59,881 nt of DNA from Actinomycetes bacterium (GCA_023431405.1 JAEYVZ010000015.1:1-59881); one strand, 5' to 3'; shown: positions 26,773-35,815, numbered from the stretch's first letter. Numbers and translations: made by a program. Notes: generated from the sequence alone by a model not told the origin.

Positions 26773-26808
26773 GCGACCGCTGGTCGCTTGCACGACGGCG
26801 TGCCGTCG
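26773..26808 (-). terminator. Tandem hairpins after glmM
   Basis: Two small perfect stems, 26773-26778 with 26782-26787 and 26793-26799 with 26802-26808, about 20-55 bp downstream of the glmM stop. A likely but weak terminator of the rplM-rpsI-glmM operon. Confidence 0.4.
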
Positions 26809-26827
26809 CCGGTCGTGGTCGCGCCGG

Positions 26828-28189
26828 TCAGGCCGGGGCGGCAGCTCCGTCCCGCACCACCTCGGCGAGGTGATCGGCGATCCGGCGGGCCGTCTCCTCC
26901 GCGGAGGCCTCGACCATGACCCGCACCATCAGTTCGGTGCCCGACGGGCGCAGCAGCACACGTCCGGTGTCACCGAGCTCCGCCTCCGCGGCAGCGACCG
27001 CTGCCACCACGTCGGGGGCGGTGGCGCGAGCGCGGTCGACGCCGCGAACGTTGACGAGCACCTGGGGGAACACGGTCATGATCGACGCGAGCTGCGCGAG
27101 CGGCTTCTTCTGGCGCGCCATCTCGGCGCACAGATGAAGCCCGGTGAGCACGCCGTCACCCGTCGTGGCGAACGCGCTCATGATGACGTGACCGCTCTGC
27201 TCGCCGCCGAGCGAGTAACGGCCCTCGTTCATGCGCTCGAGCACGTACCGGTCACCGACGGCGGTCGTCTCGACGCGGATGCCGTGGTCTGCCATCGCCC
27301 GGTGAAGCCCGAGGTTGCTCATGACCGTGGCCACGAGTGTGTCGTCGTGGAGCTGGCCGCGGTCGCGCATCGCGACGGCCAGGATCGCGAGGATGCGGTC
27401 ACCGTCGATAACGGCGCCGGACGCATCGACGGCGAGGCACCGGTCGGCGTCGCCGTCATGGGCGATGCCGACGTCGGCGCCCACACGCACGACCTCGGCG
27501 GCCAGCCGGTCGAGGTGGGTGGAGCCGTACCCGTCGTTGATGTTGAGGCCGTCGGGATCGTTGCCGATGACCGTGACCTTCGCCCCCGCATTGCGGAACG
27601 TCTCAGGGGAGACGCCCGAGGCGGCACCGTGAGCACAGTCGAGCACCACGTGCAGGCCCGTGAGGCGGTGAGGCAGCGATGCGAGCAGGTGCAGGACGTA
27701 CCGGTCTTCGGCATCCGAGAAACGTGTCACCCGGCCGACGTCGCCGCCGGTGGGCCGGAGCTTCTCCCCGCTCATGGCCTCTTCGATGCGACGCTCGACG
27801 GCGTCGGGCAGCTTGACCCCGCCGCGAGCGAAGATCTTGATGCCGTTGTCGTCGGCGGGGTTGTGCGACGCCGAGATCATGACGCCGAAATCTGCGTCGA
27901 TGTCATTGATGAGGAAGGCGGCTGCGGGCGTCGGGAGGACTCCCGCGTCGAGCACATCGACCCCGGATGACGCGAGCCCCGCCTCGACGGCGGCGCTCAG
28001 GAACTGGCCCGAGATGCGAGGATCACGGGCGACGACGGCGGTCAGGCGCTTGCCTGCCGCCTTGCGAGCCTCGGCGATACGCCCCTGGCCCAGGACGACA
28101 GCTGTCGCCTGGGCCAGGGAGAGCGCGAGGTCGGCGGTGAGGGGGCCGTTGGCCAGCCCCCGCACACCGTCCGTACCGAACAGCGCCAC
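26828..28189 (-). CDS. glmM: Phosphoglucosamine mutase
   Basis: Interconverts glucosamine-6-phosphate and glucosamine-1-phosphate, the step after GlmS. The 453-residue protein has LFGTDGVRGLAN at the start, the phosphoserine loop ISASHNPADDNG (Ser about 102), the metal-binding DGDADRCLAVD, and the sugar loop GEQSGHVI with RPSGTELMVRVM near the end. It follows rpsI by 6 bp, the usual rplM-rpsI-glmM order of Gram-positive actinobacteria. Confidence 0.97.
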   Translation of the reverse strand: MALFGTDGVRGLANGPLTADLALSLAQATAVVLGQGRIAEARKAAGKRLTAVVARDPRISGQFLSAAVEAGLASSGVDVLDAGVLPTPAAAFLINDIDADFGVMISASHNPADDNGIKIFARGGVKLPDAVERRIEEAMSGEKLRPTGGDVGRVTRFSDAEDRYVLHLLASLPHRLTGLHVVLDCAHGAASGVSPETFRNAGAKVTVIGNDPDGLNINDGYGSTHLDRLAAEVVRVGADVGIAHDGDADRCLAVDASGAVIDGDRILAILAVAMRDRGQLHDDTLVATVMSNLGLHRAMADHGIRVETTAVGDRYVLERMNEGRYSLGGEQSGHVIMSAFATTGDGVLTGLHLCAEMARQKKPLAQLASIMTVFPQVLVNVRGVDRARATAPDVVAAVAAAEAELGDTGRVLLRPSGTELMVRVMVEASAEETARRIADHLAEVVRDGAAAPA

Positions 28190-28195
28190 GAAGAA

Positions 28196-28699
28196 TTAGC
28201 GCTTCGAGTACTGGGGCGCCTTGCGGGCCTTCTTGAGACCAGCCTTCTTGCGCTCGATGACACGGGCGTCGCGCGAGAGGAAGCCGGCCTTCTTGAGCGT
28301 CGGGCGGTTGTTCTCGGGGTCGATCTCGTTGAGCGCACGGGCGATGCCCAGGCGCAGAGCGCCGGCCTGACCGGAGTCGCCACCGCCCGAGATGCGGGCG
28401 ATCACGTCGTACGAGCCGACGAGGTCGAGCACCGTGAACGGGTCGTTGATCAGCTGCTGGTGCAGCTTGTTGGGGAAGTAGTCCTCGAGGGTGCGGCCGT
28501 TGACCGTGATCGAGCCCGAGCCGGGGACGACACGCACGCGGGCGATGGCCTGCTTGCGGCGACCGACGGCAGCGCCCGACACCGACAGGACGGGGCGCGG
28601 AGCGGCAGCGGCCTCGGAGGCCGGGGTCTCGGTGGTGTAGTTCTCGGGGGTCTCTTCGAGGGAGTCAGCGACAGGTGCCGCATTGCTGTTCTGGGCCAT
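28196..28699 (-). CDS. rpsI: 30S ribosomal protein uS9
   Basis: Small-subunit head protein. The 167 residues comprise a low-complexity Ala/Glu/Pro N-terminal extension of about 40 residues, then GRRKQAIARVRVVPGSG and the usual body ending in the basic KKARKAPQYSKR that reaches the P-site. Other bacterial uS9 proteins are near 130 residues, so the extension is an addition. ATG at 28699; 29 bp after rplM. Confidence 0.97.
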   Translation of the reverse strand: MAQNSNAAPVADSLEETPENYTTETPASEAAAAPRPVLSVSGAAVGRRKQAIARVRVVPGSGSITVNGRTLEDYFPNKLHQQLINDPFTVLDLVGSYDVIARISGGGDSGQAGALRLGIARALNEIDPENNRPTLKKAGFLSRDARVIERKKAGLKKARKAPQYSKR

Positions 28700-28728
28700 G
28701 GGTTGTCCTCAGTCTGTTTCGGCGGCGC

Positions 28729-29175
28729 TTACTGGGCGACCTGGTCGAAGGTGTACGGGGTGGGCTGCTGGGCCGCGTGCGGGTGCTCGGCACCGGCGTA
28801 GACCTTCAGCTTCGACAGCTGCTGGCGTCCCAGGCTGTTCTTGGGGAGCATGCCGCGGACGGCCTTCTCGACGGCCCGCACGGGGTTCTTCTCGAGCAGC
28901 TCGGCGTAGGAGGTGGCCGTGAGCCCGCCCGGGTAGCCCGAGTGACGGTAGGCCATCTTCTTCTGGAGCTTCTGGCCCGTCAGCGCCACCTTCGAGGCGT
29001 TGACGATGACGACGAAGTCACCTGTGTCGATGTGGTTGGCGAAGGTCGGCTTGTGCTTGCCGCGGAGCAGGGCCGCCGCGTGCGAGGCGAGGCGTCCGAG
29101 GACGACGTCGCTCGCGTCGATGACCAGCCACTCGCGCTGGGTCTCACCAGCCTTGGGCGTGTAGGTGCGCGTCAC
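28729..29175 (-). CDS. rplM: 50S ribosomal protein uL13
   Basis: Early-assembly large-subunit protein, 148 residues, normal length. Hallmarks are WLVIDASDVVLGRLAS, LLRGKHKPTFANHIDTGD and the GMLPKNSLGRQQLSKLKVY segment. First gene of rplM-rpsI-glmM. The mRNA starts near 29298, giving a leader of about 120 nt. Confidence 0.97.
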   Translation of the reverse strand: MTRTYTPKAGETQREWLVIDASDVVLGRLASHAAALLRGKHKPTFANHIDTGDFVVIVNASKVALTGQKLQKKMAYRHSGYPGGLTATSYAELLEKNPVRAVEKAVRGMLPKNSLGRQQLSKLKVYAGAEHPHAAQQPTPYTFDQVAQ

Positions 29176-29304
29176 AGTAGTGCTGCTTTCTTGATCGAAC
29201 GGAGAGGTTCGTGAATCCCACTCCGGGGCGGTTCGCGGGGAACAGCGCCAGTGGAGGGCTCACGTTCGTGGTGCCGGGTCAGCAGAGCCGCACACCAAGG
29301 GATC

Positions 29305-29333
29305 AGTCTACGTCATCCGAATGCCGGGACCAA
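29305..29333 (-). promoter_or_regulatory. rplM-rpsI-glmM promoter
   Basis: On the minus strand, TTGGTC (29328-29333), 17-nt spacer, TAGACT (29305-29310). Good match to the housekeeping sigma factor. The gap 29176-29304 is mRNA leader; the plus-strand half of the intergenic region (29334-29463) serves the CAP gene. Confidence 0.8.
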
Positions 29334-29463
29334 ACCGCTCGATGCTCCGAGGCCCGGATACACCCGACCGGCAAGAAAAATGGACATTGAGAATGGTGTG
29401 TCGCGTGTTGCGTGTGGTACGAATGGGACTTCAAAAGTAATCCTTTCCCCCCGGAGGATCACC

Positions 29464-30492
29464 GTGAACGCTCGCCTTTGGCGACGCTTCGGCGTCGTTG
29501 CGGCCACCGCCACCCTCGTCGCGTCCCTCGCCGTCGCCGCCCCCGCCGCGCCCGCGGTCGCCGCCGAACCCGCATCCGCGTGCACCTCGTACACGCTGAA
29601 CGAGGCCCGCAGCCGCATCGTGTCCGACGTCAATGCGGCGCGCGACCGCGCGGGACTGAAGGCGCTGCGCGTCAACACCGACCTCGACAACGTCGCTGTC
29701 GGCTGGTCGAAGCGGCAGGCCGACGCGAACACGATGAGCCACAACCCCCGCTACACCTCGCAGATCCCGGCCGGCTGGTCTGCCGCGGGCGAGAACGTCG
29801 CCTACGGGTACAGCCCGTCGGCCGTCACCCGGGCCTGGCTCGACAGCCCCGGCCACCGGGCCAACATCCTGCGCACCTCGTTCACCCACATCGGGGTGGG
29901 CGTCGCGTGCAGCGAGAGCGGACAGCCGTACTACACGCAGGTCTTCGGCGGGTACAAGACCCTCAAGGCGTCGACTCCCGCCATCGCCGGCACCGCCAAG
30001 GCGGGCGTGAAGCTCGTCGCGAAGCCGGGCACATGGACCACCGGAACGAAGCTGCGCTACCAGTGGTACGTCGACGGCAAGGCGGTGTCCGGCGCGAACG
30101 CGGGCGCATACGTGCCCAAGACCGCCGACGCCGGCAAGTCCGTCAAGGTCAAGATCACCGGCACGAAGGTGGGGTACTCCTCCACCGCGAAGGTGTCCAA
30201 GCCGACGCCCAAGATCGCGAAGCCGAGCACGCTCGCCACCTCGACCCCGAAGATCGCAGGGACCCCCGCCGTCGGGAAGACCCTCACCGCCAAGCGCGGC
30301 ACCTGGACCAGCGGCACGACCTTCTCCTACCGCTGGTACCGCAACGGCACGCTCGTGAAGCAGGCGACGAAGTCGACGTACGTGCTCACGAAGGCCGACC
30401 GCGGAGCGGTGATCAAGGTCAAGGTGGTCGGGAAGAAGGCCGGCTACACGACTTCGGGCCGCACCTCGGCGGGCACGGCTCCCGTCCGGTAG
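29464..30492 (+). CDS. Secreted CAP-domain (SCP-like) protein with two Ig-like repeats
   Basis: A 342-residue exported protein. A signal peptide (about 1-36, AVAAEPA region) precedes a CAP/SCP domain at about 40-165 with TMSHNPRY, GENVAYGYSPS and WLDSPGHRANIL; the His and Glu typical of CAP proteins are visible. Two related beta-sandwich repeats of about 80 residues follow (TPAIAGTAKAGVKLVAKPGTW and TPKIAGTPAVGKTLTAKRGTW, both with a YxWY core). GTG at 29464 is preceded by GGAGG seven bases upstream. The role on the cell surface is unknown. Confidence 0.85.
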   Translation: MNARLWRRFGVVAATATLVASLAVAAPAAPAVAAEPASACTSYTLNEARSRIVSDVNAARDRAGLKALRVNTDLDNVAVGWSKRQADANTMSHNPRYTSQIPAGWSAAGENVAYGYSPSAVTRAWLDSPGHRANILRTSFTHIGVGVACSESGQPYYTQVFGGYKTLKASTPAIAGTAKAGVKLVAKPGTWTTGTKLRYQWYVDGKAVSGANAGAYVPKTADAGKSVKVKITGTKVGYSSTAKVSKPTPKIAKPSTLATSTPKIAGTPAVGKTLTAKRGTWTSGTTFSYRWYRNGTLVKQATKSTYVLTKADRGAVIKVKVVGKKAGYTTSGRTSAGTAPVR

Positions 30493-30536
30493 TCGGGCGC
30501 CCGTAGCCGGGCGCGCGTCGCCGCCGCGTCTCGCCG

Positions 30537-31379
30537 TCAGCGAACGACGGCGGTGACGGTCGCCAGGTGCGCCAGCACCTCCTGGCTGATCGATCCGAGC
30601 AGGAAGCGGGCGATCGCTCCCCGGCCGTGCGTGCCGACCACCATCAGTCGCGCGTCGGCAGCGACCTCGTTCAACACGTGCGAGGGGTAGCCTCGCTCGA
30701 CACGCCGCACGACCTCGAGGTCGGGGTGGTCGACGGCGATCCCGGCCAGGGCCAGCGCCTGGATCTCCTCGGTCGCCGCCTGCATGTTCGTGAGGTAGAG
30801 CTCCGGGTAGACGGCCAGGTCGTTGCGGGGCGCCTGCAGCGGCGTCCACACGCTCACGGCGATGAGCGGCTCTCCCAGCCTGTCGGCCTCTGCGGCCGCG
30901 AACCGCACCGCCTGCTCGGAGACCTCCGACCCGTCCACGCCGACGACGACGCCGTGACGCTCCTCGGTATCGACATCGGGCACCACGACGACCGGGCAGG
31001 TCGCCGCGGCGGCGATGCGGATGCCATGCGCGCCGCGCGCCTTGCCGGACCCCGGACCGCGATAGTCGCTGCCGATCACCAGCAGCCCGGCCGACTCGCT
31101 CGCCTTGGTGAGCACGGCGATGGGGTTGCCCGCCTCGACGTGCACCGAGACCTCGACGCCGGCCGCGCGCACGCGCTGCGCGTGCGTCTCCACGAGTGCG
31201 CGGGTCGCCTCCAGGGCGTGCACGAGCACGGCATCCTCTCCGACGGCGCCGAGCACCCCACCCACGATCGAATGGAGGGCGATGGGCTGCCTGCGCTCCA
31301 CGGCCCGGGCGATCGCCCAGTCGACGACGCGCGTGGACACCGGCGCACCGGTGACTCCGACGATGATCAGATCGCTCAT
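30537..31379 (-). CDS. Universal stress protein, tandem UspA domains
   Basis: A 280-residue cytosolic protein with two UspA domains. The second keeps the ATP-binding motif VVGTHGRGAIARFLLGSIS (G-X2-G-X9-GS form); the first has a divergent version, VIGSDYRGPGSGKARGAHG. Each begins with a beta strand followed by a GV.GS or GVTGAPVS segment. ATG at 31379 has GGAGGGA nearby upstream. ATP binding and a stress or dormancy role are family knowledge; the physiological partner is unknown. Confidence 0.88.
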   Translation of the reverse strand: MSDLIIVGVTGAPVSTRVVDWAIARAVERRQPIALHSIVGGVLGAVGEDAVLVHALEATRALVETHAQRVRAAGVEVSVHVEAGNPIAVLTKASESAGLLVIGSDYRGPGSGKARGAHGIRIAAAATCPVVVVPDVDTEERHGVVVGVDGSEVSEQAVRFAAAEADRLGEPLIAVSVWTPLQAPRNDLAVYPELYLTNMQAATEEIQALALAGIAVDHPDLEVVRRVERGYPSHVLNEVAADARLMVVGTHGRGAIARFLLGSISQEVLAHLATVTAVVR

Positions 31380-31492
31380 GGTTCATCCCTCCATCGGGAG
31401 ATCTCTCTCACCGTCACGCTACCGGTCATCGGCCGAGCGCGGTGGGTCAGCGCGCCGGGATAAACGACCACGACACAGACGCGTGCGGCCGC

Positions 31493-32170
31493 TCAGCGCC
31501 GCGGCGCGGGCTCCGCCGAGATCAAGATGGGGAGATGGTCGCTGCGCCCCTGCGGAAGCGTCGTGATGCTGTCGATCGCGAAGCCCACACTCGTAGCGAA
31601 GTCGTAGTGGCCGCGGAAGAACTTGTAGCGCGTGTAGGTGCGCACGTCACTCAGCGTCAGCTCGTAACCCGCGTCGCGCACCTTCTGCCCGAGGTTCTCC
31701 TTGAACACGGGGTAGTTGTAGTCGCCGACCATGAGGATCGGCAGGTCGGGCCCGAGCGTCGCGAGCTCTTCGAGCGCGGCATGGATCTGCTTGCGGCGCA
31801 GGGAGTTCAGCGCCGTCAGCGGCGCCGCGTGGAAGCTCGCCACGATGAACTCGCTGCCGTGATCGATGTCGCGCATCCGCACACCCAGCATCCGCTCCTC
31901 GGCAGGCTTGAGCACACGGTCGTGGAGCGATTTCTTGAGGGCGAGCGAACGCACCTCGACGGTGGTGAACGTGTTCGCCCGGTGGTAGACGGCGAGCCCC
32001 AGCCGATTGCGCACCGTCGCCTCCGCCAACTGGAGACCGGCGAGCTCCTGCGGGAGGTCCTCGGAGTCGGCCTCCTGAAGGCAAAGGATGTCGGCTGCAT
32101 GGTCGCTGACGAGCTGCTCGAGCTCGTCAGCCGCCTTGTGCTTGTTGAGGTTGTACGAGATGACCTTCAT
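31493..32170 (-). CDS. Endonuclease/exonuclease/phosphatase-family protein
   Basis: A 225-residue single-domain EEP-fold hydrolase. Visible motifs are VISYNLNKHK (start strand with Asn), LCLQEAD (metal Glu), ASFHAAPLTALN (catalytic His), MVGDYNYPV (Asp and Asn) and RSDHLPILI (Asp-His pair). All catalytic positions of the family seem intact. Substrate (DNA, RNA or phosphoester) is unknown. ATG at 32170 with a TAGGCT 10 nt upstream. Confidence 0.83.
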   Translation of the reverse strand: MKVISYNLNKHKAADELEQLVSDHAADILCLQEADSEDLPQELAGLQLAEATVRNRLGLAVYHRANTFTTVEVRSLALKKSLHDRVLKPAEERMLGVRMRDIDHGSEFIVASFHAAPLTALNSLRRKQIHAALEELATLGPDLPILMVGDYNYPVFKENLGQKVRDAGYELTLSDVRTYTRYKFFRGHYDFATSVGFAIDSITTLPQGRSDHLPILISAEPAPRR

Positions 32171-32219
32171 GCCGGACTCCAGCCTAGGCGCTGAGGTTAT
32201 GAACCAGCCGATGACCTGC

Positions 32220-33056
32220 TCAATCCTCGTCGAGCGATCGGCGTGCGCGCGTCTGCTCGGCCCGCTGCGCGAGCAGCTCGTCGGCCGGGTACCCCACCTC
32301 GGTCAGCGTCAGGCCGCGCGCCGCCAGCACCTTCGTCTCGCTCGTGCGCTCCCGCGCATCCCGGATGTCGAGCACGTCGCGCACATCGAGCCGGCCCTGC
32401 CCCACCGCCACGCACGCGCCGACAAGGGCCCGCACCATGCTGTGGCAGAAGGCGTCGGCCTTCACGTTCGCGATGAGGATGCCGTCGGGATCGCGATGCC
32501 AGTCGAACTCGAGGAGCGTGCGGATGGTCGTCGCCCCCTCGCGCCACTTGCAGTACGCGGCGAAGTCGTGGAGTCCGATGAGCGAGCGGGCGGCGGCATC
32601 CATCGCCTCGACGTCGAGGGCGGCATTGACGCTCGTCGTCCGCACGCGTTCGAGCGGGTCGTAGCCGGCGACGCGGTCGGCGACGCGGTACGAGTAGCGA
32701 CGCCACACCGCGGAGAACCGGGCATCGAAGCCTTCGGGGGCGATGCGGGTGCGGTGCACCGCGACATCCGGATACTGGCCGAGCACGCCCGTCAGGCGCG
32801 CGGCGAGCGCTGCAGGATCGGGGTCGCGGGCCTTGCGCAGCCGCTGCTGCTGCGCCTCCGTCAGATCGAGATGCGCGACCTGCCCGGAGGCGTGGACGCC
32901 GGCATCCGTTCGCCCGGCCACCACCAGCTGCGGGTCGCCCCCCAGGATGCGGCTGATCGCCGCTTCGAGGGTTCCCTGCACGGTGCGCAGTCCCGGCTGG
33001 CGGGCCCAGCCGCGGAAGCCGGTGCCGTCGTAGGCGAGATCGAAGCGCAGGCGCAC
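32220..33056 (-). CDS. truA: tRNA pseudouridine(38-40) synthase
   Basis: Converts U38-U40 of many tRNAs to pseudouridine. The 278-residue protein has RFDLAYDGTGFRGWARQPG, the catalytic Asp in VVAGRTDAGVHASGQVAHL, RRYSYRVADRV and the FCHSMVRALVGA segment. GTG start at 33056. In many bacteria truA is immediately behind rplQ; here it is 2.2 kb away, behind two unrelated genes. Confidence 0.95.
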   Translation of the reverse strand: MRLRFDLAYDGTGFRGWARQPGLRTVQGTLEAAISRILGGDPQLVVAGRTDAGVHASGQVAHLDLTEAQQQRLRKARDPDPAALAARLTGVLGQYPDVAVHRTRIAPEGFDARFSAVWRRYSYRVADRVAGYDPLERVRTTSVNAALDVEAMDAAARSLIGLHDFAAYCKWREGATTIRTLLEFDWHRDPDGILIANVKADAFCHSMVRALVGACVAVGQGRLDVRDVLDIRDARERTSETKVLAARGLTLTEVGYPADELLAQRAEQTRARRSLDED

Positions 33057-33062
33057 CCCGAC

Positions 33063-33068
33063 AGCCTA
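33063..33068 (-). promoter_or_regulatory. -10 box for truA
   Basis: TAGGCT on the minus strand, six bases before the GTG start. Probably leaderless. Confidence 0.55.
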
Positions 33069-33104
33069 CCCAGCGCGGATGCCGCGGCCGGTCGCACCCC
33101 GGCG

Positions 33105-33989
33105 TCAGAACGCCGCGTCGACCTCGGAGCGCAGCGGCGGGTTGGCGCCGGCACGCGCCACCGTGATGCCCGCAGTGACCGCCGCGCGACGCAGCGCGCG
33201 CGTGAGGGCGGCTCCCGAGGTGAACAGCTCGGGATCGTCGAGCGCGCTCGAGATGAGGCTGGCCATGTAGGCATCGCCCGCGCCGATCGTGTCGATCACG
33301 TCGACGTCGATCGCCGGCACGTCGACGATGCCGCCGGGGCCGAGCGCTGTCGCGCCCTCGCTCCCCCGCGTGATGACCACGACGCGCGGCCCGTACGTGG
33401 CGACTTCTGCGAGAGCCTCCTCCGGAAGCAGGTCGGGATACAGCCACGCGGCATCCTCGTCGCTGAGCTTGACGAGGTCGGCCGATGCCGCAGCCTGCGC
33501 GAAGCGCACGAGGGCGGCACGGCGGTCGCCGACGAGCGCGGGGCGGATGTTCGGGTCGAGCGTCACGACGGCGGACCCCGCCGCCCGCTGCAGCGCATCG
33601 AGCACCGTCTCGCCGCCGGGTTCGAGGAAGAGGGCGATCGACCCGGTGTGGAGGAGTCCGATGCCGTGCAGGTCGGGTGCGGGGATCGTCCAGTCGATGT
33701 CGAAGGCGTACTCGGCCGAGCCGTCTGCCCTCAGGCGCGCGACCGCGGTCGAGGTGGGGCCGTCGCCCCACGATTCCGCGGTGAGTGCGACCCCCGCCGC
33801 CGCGACATGCTCGGCGATGCGCGCACCGCGATCGTCGCGTCCGATGCGGGTGAGCAGCCGCACATCGTGCCCCTGCCGCGAGAGGCCCACCGCCACGTTG
33901 GCGGGGCTTCCCCCGACGAGTTCGCGCACCTCGCTCCCCTCGACGATGTCGATCAGAGCTTCACCGATCACGAGAGTGCGCGTGTCCAT
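33105..33989 (-). CDS. PfkB-family carbohydrate kinase
   Basis: A 294-residue sugar kinase of the ribokinase fold. It shows VIGEALIDIV, the first PfkB signature GGSPANVAVGLSRQG, and the second with the anion hole and catalytic Asp, DTIGAGDAYMASL. The overall form is closest to fructokinases, but the sugar is not determined by sequence. ATG at 33989. The neighbours do not indicate a sugar pathway. Confidence 0.88.
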   Translation of the reverse strand: MDTRTLVIGEALIDIVEGSEVRELVGGSPANVAVGLSRQGHDVRLLTRIGRDDRGARIAEHVAAAGVALTAESWGDGPTSTAVARLRADGSAEYAFDIDWTIPAPDLHGIGLLHTGSIALFLEPGGETVLDALQRAAGSAVVTLDPNIRPALVGDRRAALVRFAQAAASADLVKLSDEDAAWLYPDLLPEEALAEVATYGPRVVVITRGSEGATALGPGGIVDVPAIDVDVIDTIGAGDAYMASLISSALDDPELFTSGAALTRALRRAAVTAGITVARAGANPPLRSEVDAAF

Positions 33990-33995
33990 TCCCCC

Positions 33996-34001
33996 AGTCT
34001 G
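33996..34001 (-). promoter_or_regulatory. Possible -10 box for the PfkB kinase
   Basis: CAGACT on the minus strand, six bases from the ATG. It deviates at the first position from TANNNT but has the same spacing as the other leaderless promoters. Confidence 0.35.
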
Positions 34002-34072
34002 TCGGCATCGGACGCCCTCTGCACACCCGGAGCGCTCTCACACTCAGCGCCCGCACGCCGGGCGCATCTCGC

Positions 34073-35125
34073 TCAGAAGCGGGCGACGAGCGCCATCGAC
34101 CGCTCTGTGGCGACGAACCCCAGCCCCTCGTACAGGGTGTTGGCGCCGGTGGGGCTGGCCGTATCCACATCGAGCACGGTCTTCTCCAGCCCGGCGGCCT
34201 CGATCGCGGCGAGCGACGCCGCGATCACGCGCGGGGCGAGGCCCCGACCACGGTGCGCTCTGACGACCCCGATGAGATCGATGTAGGCATGCGAGGCCCC
34301 CAGCGCCGCCCAGTCATCCTCGTTGACGGATGCCAGGCACAGCGCGACGACCGCGCCCGAGGCGTCGAGGGCGATGCGGGAGAGGTCGGGACGGAGGAAC
34401 TCCCCGTCGACGAATCGTCGCCAGCTCTCCTCTGCCGTCGGCAGACTCCCCCAGTGATCGCGGAACGCATCGTTGCGGGCTGCGAGCACGTCGAGTGCCC
34501 GGTCGGGCGTGTAGGCGACGATCGTGATGTCGTCGAGCGGTTCGAGCGCAGGCACGGGCCGGTCCATGGTGCGTACCATCGTCGAGAACCAACGCTCCAC
34601 GGCGAAACGGTATGGCGCGGCGATCGCCGCCACGTCGGGAGTGGACTCCTCGGCGTAGATCTTGAGCTCCAGAGCCCAGTCACCGGGCTCCACCCGGGGG
34701 ATCGCTTCCGCCAACTGCTGCACGGCGCGCGCGTGCGACCACCCGAGGGCCGCCGATCCGATCCCCCGCCGCCGCCATGCGGGATGGACCGCGCCGCCGA
34801 TCGTCACCGTGAGACGGCCGTCGCGTGACGGGTGGAGGAACGCGCTCGAGAACACCACGAGCGTTCCGTCGTCGCTGAATCCGAGGACCGTGTCGCGCCC
34901 GTGGTCGATGTGGCTCATCTCGAACGTGTCGACGACGTCTTCGCGCGGGGTCGTCCATGTCGGATGATCGACGGCATCGGCGGCCGCGTGAACGGAGTGG
35001 ATCGCATCGATGTCGTCGCGGGTCGCCGTGCGCCACTGCGCGACGGCGGGGTGGGTGGGCAGCACCGGGCCGGTCACGTCGCCGAGGCGGGCCAGCAGGC
35101 TGTCATTCGGGTTCTGCACGGTCAC
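34073..35125 (-). CDS. GNAT-family N-acetyltransferase, two tandem domains
   Basis: A 350-residue protein with two GNAT folds. The first half has GGAVHPAWRRRGIGSAALGW, the second IGVVRAHRGRGLAPRVIAASL, both being acetyl-CoA pyrophosphate loops. Tandem GNAT proteins of this size are common in actinobacteria, and some resemble mycothiol synthase, but the MshD-specific pattern was not recognised. GTG at 35125 follows a TAGGCT box. Confidence 0.82.
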   Translation of the reverse strand: MTVQNPNDSLLARLGDVTGPVLPTHPAVAQWRTATRDDIDAIHSVHAAADAVDHPTWTTPREDVVDTFEMSHIDHGRDTVLGFSDDGTLVVFSSAFLHPSRDGRLTVTIGGAVHPAWRRRGIGSAALGWSHARAVQQLAEAIPRVEPGDWALELKIYAEESTPDVAAIAAPYRFAVERWFSTMVRTMDRPVPALEPLDDITIVAYTPDRALDVLAARNDAFRDHWGSLPTAEESWRRFVDGEFLRPDLSRIALDASGAVVALCLASVNEDDWAALGASHAYIDLIGVVRAHRGRGLAPRVIAASLAAIEAAGLEKTVLDVDTASPTGANTLYEGLGFVATERSMALVARF

Positions 35126-35131
35126 CGCGCC

Positions 35132-35137
35132 AGCCTA
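35132..35137 (-). promoter_or_regulatory. -10 box for the double GNAT gene
   Basis: TAGGCT on the minus strand, six bases before GTG at 35125. Probably leaderless. Confidence 0.55.
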
Positions 35138-35196
35138 GTCGCGCCGCCCGCGGCGAACGGCGCTCCGGGGGGCACGAGGGGGCCGTCGCCGCAACG

Positions 35197-35230
35197 ACGA
35201 AGCCCGCACCTCGAAAGATGCGGGCTTCGT
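35197..35230 (-). terminator. Terminator of the alpha operon
   Basis: A perfect 12-bp stem (35197-35208 with 35219-35230) and a 10-nt loop, 18 bp after the rplQ stop. Confidence 0.8.
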
Positions 35231-35248
35231 TCAGACGATGCACAAGGC

Positions 35249-35815
35249 TTACTCGGCCTTGGCCTCCTCGGCCTTCTCGTCGGCGGGCGCCTCGACGGCG
35301 TCCTCGGCGGCGGCCTCGGCGGCAGCGCCCTCCTCCTGCGACTCGGCGCCGGCCTCGGCGGCCGGGGTCTCCTCGGCGGGAGTCTCCTCAGCGGGAGTCT
35401 CCTCAGCGGCGGGAGCAGCCGCAGCCGACTTCTTGGCCGACTTCGGCTTCGGGTTCACCGGCTCGAGCACGAGCTCGATGACGGCCATGGGCGCGTTGTC
35501 ACCCTTGCGGTTGCCGACCTTGGTGATGCGGGTGTAGCCGCCCTCACGGTCCGCGACCAGCGGCGCGATCTCGGAGAACAGGACGTGCACGACTTCCTTG
35601 TCTCCGATGACCGACAGCACGCGACGACGCGCGTGCAGGTCACCGCGCTTGGCGAACGTGATCAGTCGCTCGGCGAGCGGACGCAGGCGCTTGGCCTTGG
35701 TCTCGGTCGTCTTGATCGACTTGTGCGTGAAGAGCGCGGCGGCGAGGTTCGCAAGCAGCAGACGCTCGTGGGCGGGGCCGCCTCCGAGGCGGGGACCCTT
35801 GGTGGGCTTGGGCAT
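35249..35815 (-). CDS. rplQ: 50S ribosomal protein bL17
   Basis: Large-subunit protein near the exit tunnel, here 188 residues. The first 115 match bL17 (LGGGPAHERLLLANLAAALF, TTETKAKRLRPLAERLITFAKRG). About 70 further residues form an Ala/Glu/Pro tail with repeated AEETP units, absent from most bL17 proteins. Last gene of the alpha operon, 57 bp after rpoA, with only a small 6-bp hairpin (35852-35866) in that gap. Confidence 0.97.
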   Translation of the reverse strand: MPKPTKGPRLGGGPAHERLLLANLAAALFTHKSIKTTETKAKRLRPLAERLITFAKRGDLHARRRVLSVIGDKEVVHVLFSEIAPLVADREGGYTRITKVGNRKGDNAPMAVIELVLEPVNPKPKSAKKSAAAAPAAEETPAEETPAEETPAAEAGAESQEEGAAAEAAAEDAVEAPADEKAEEAKAE

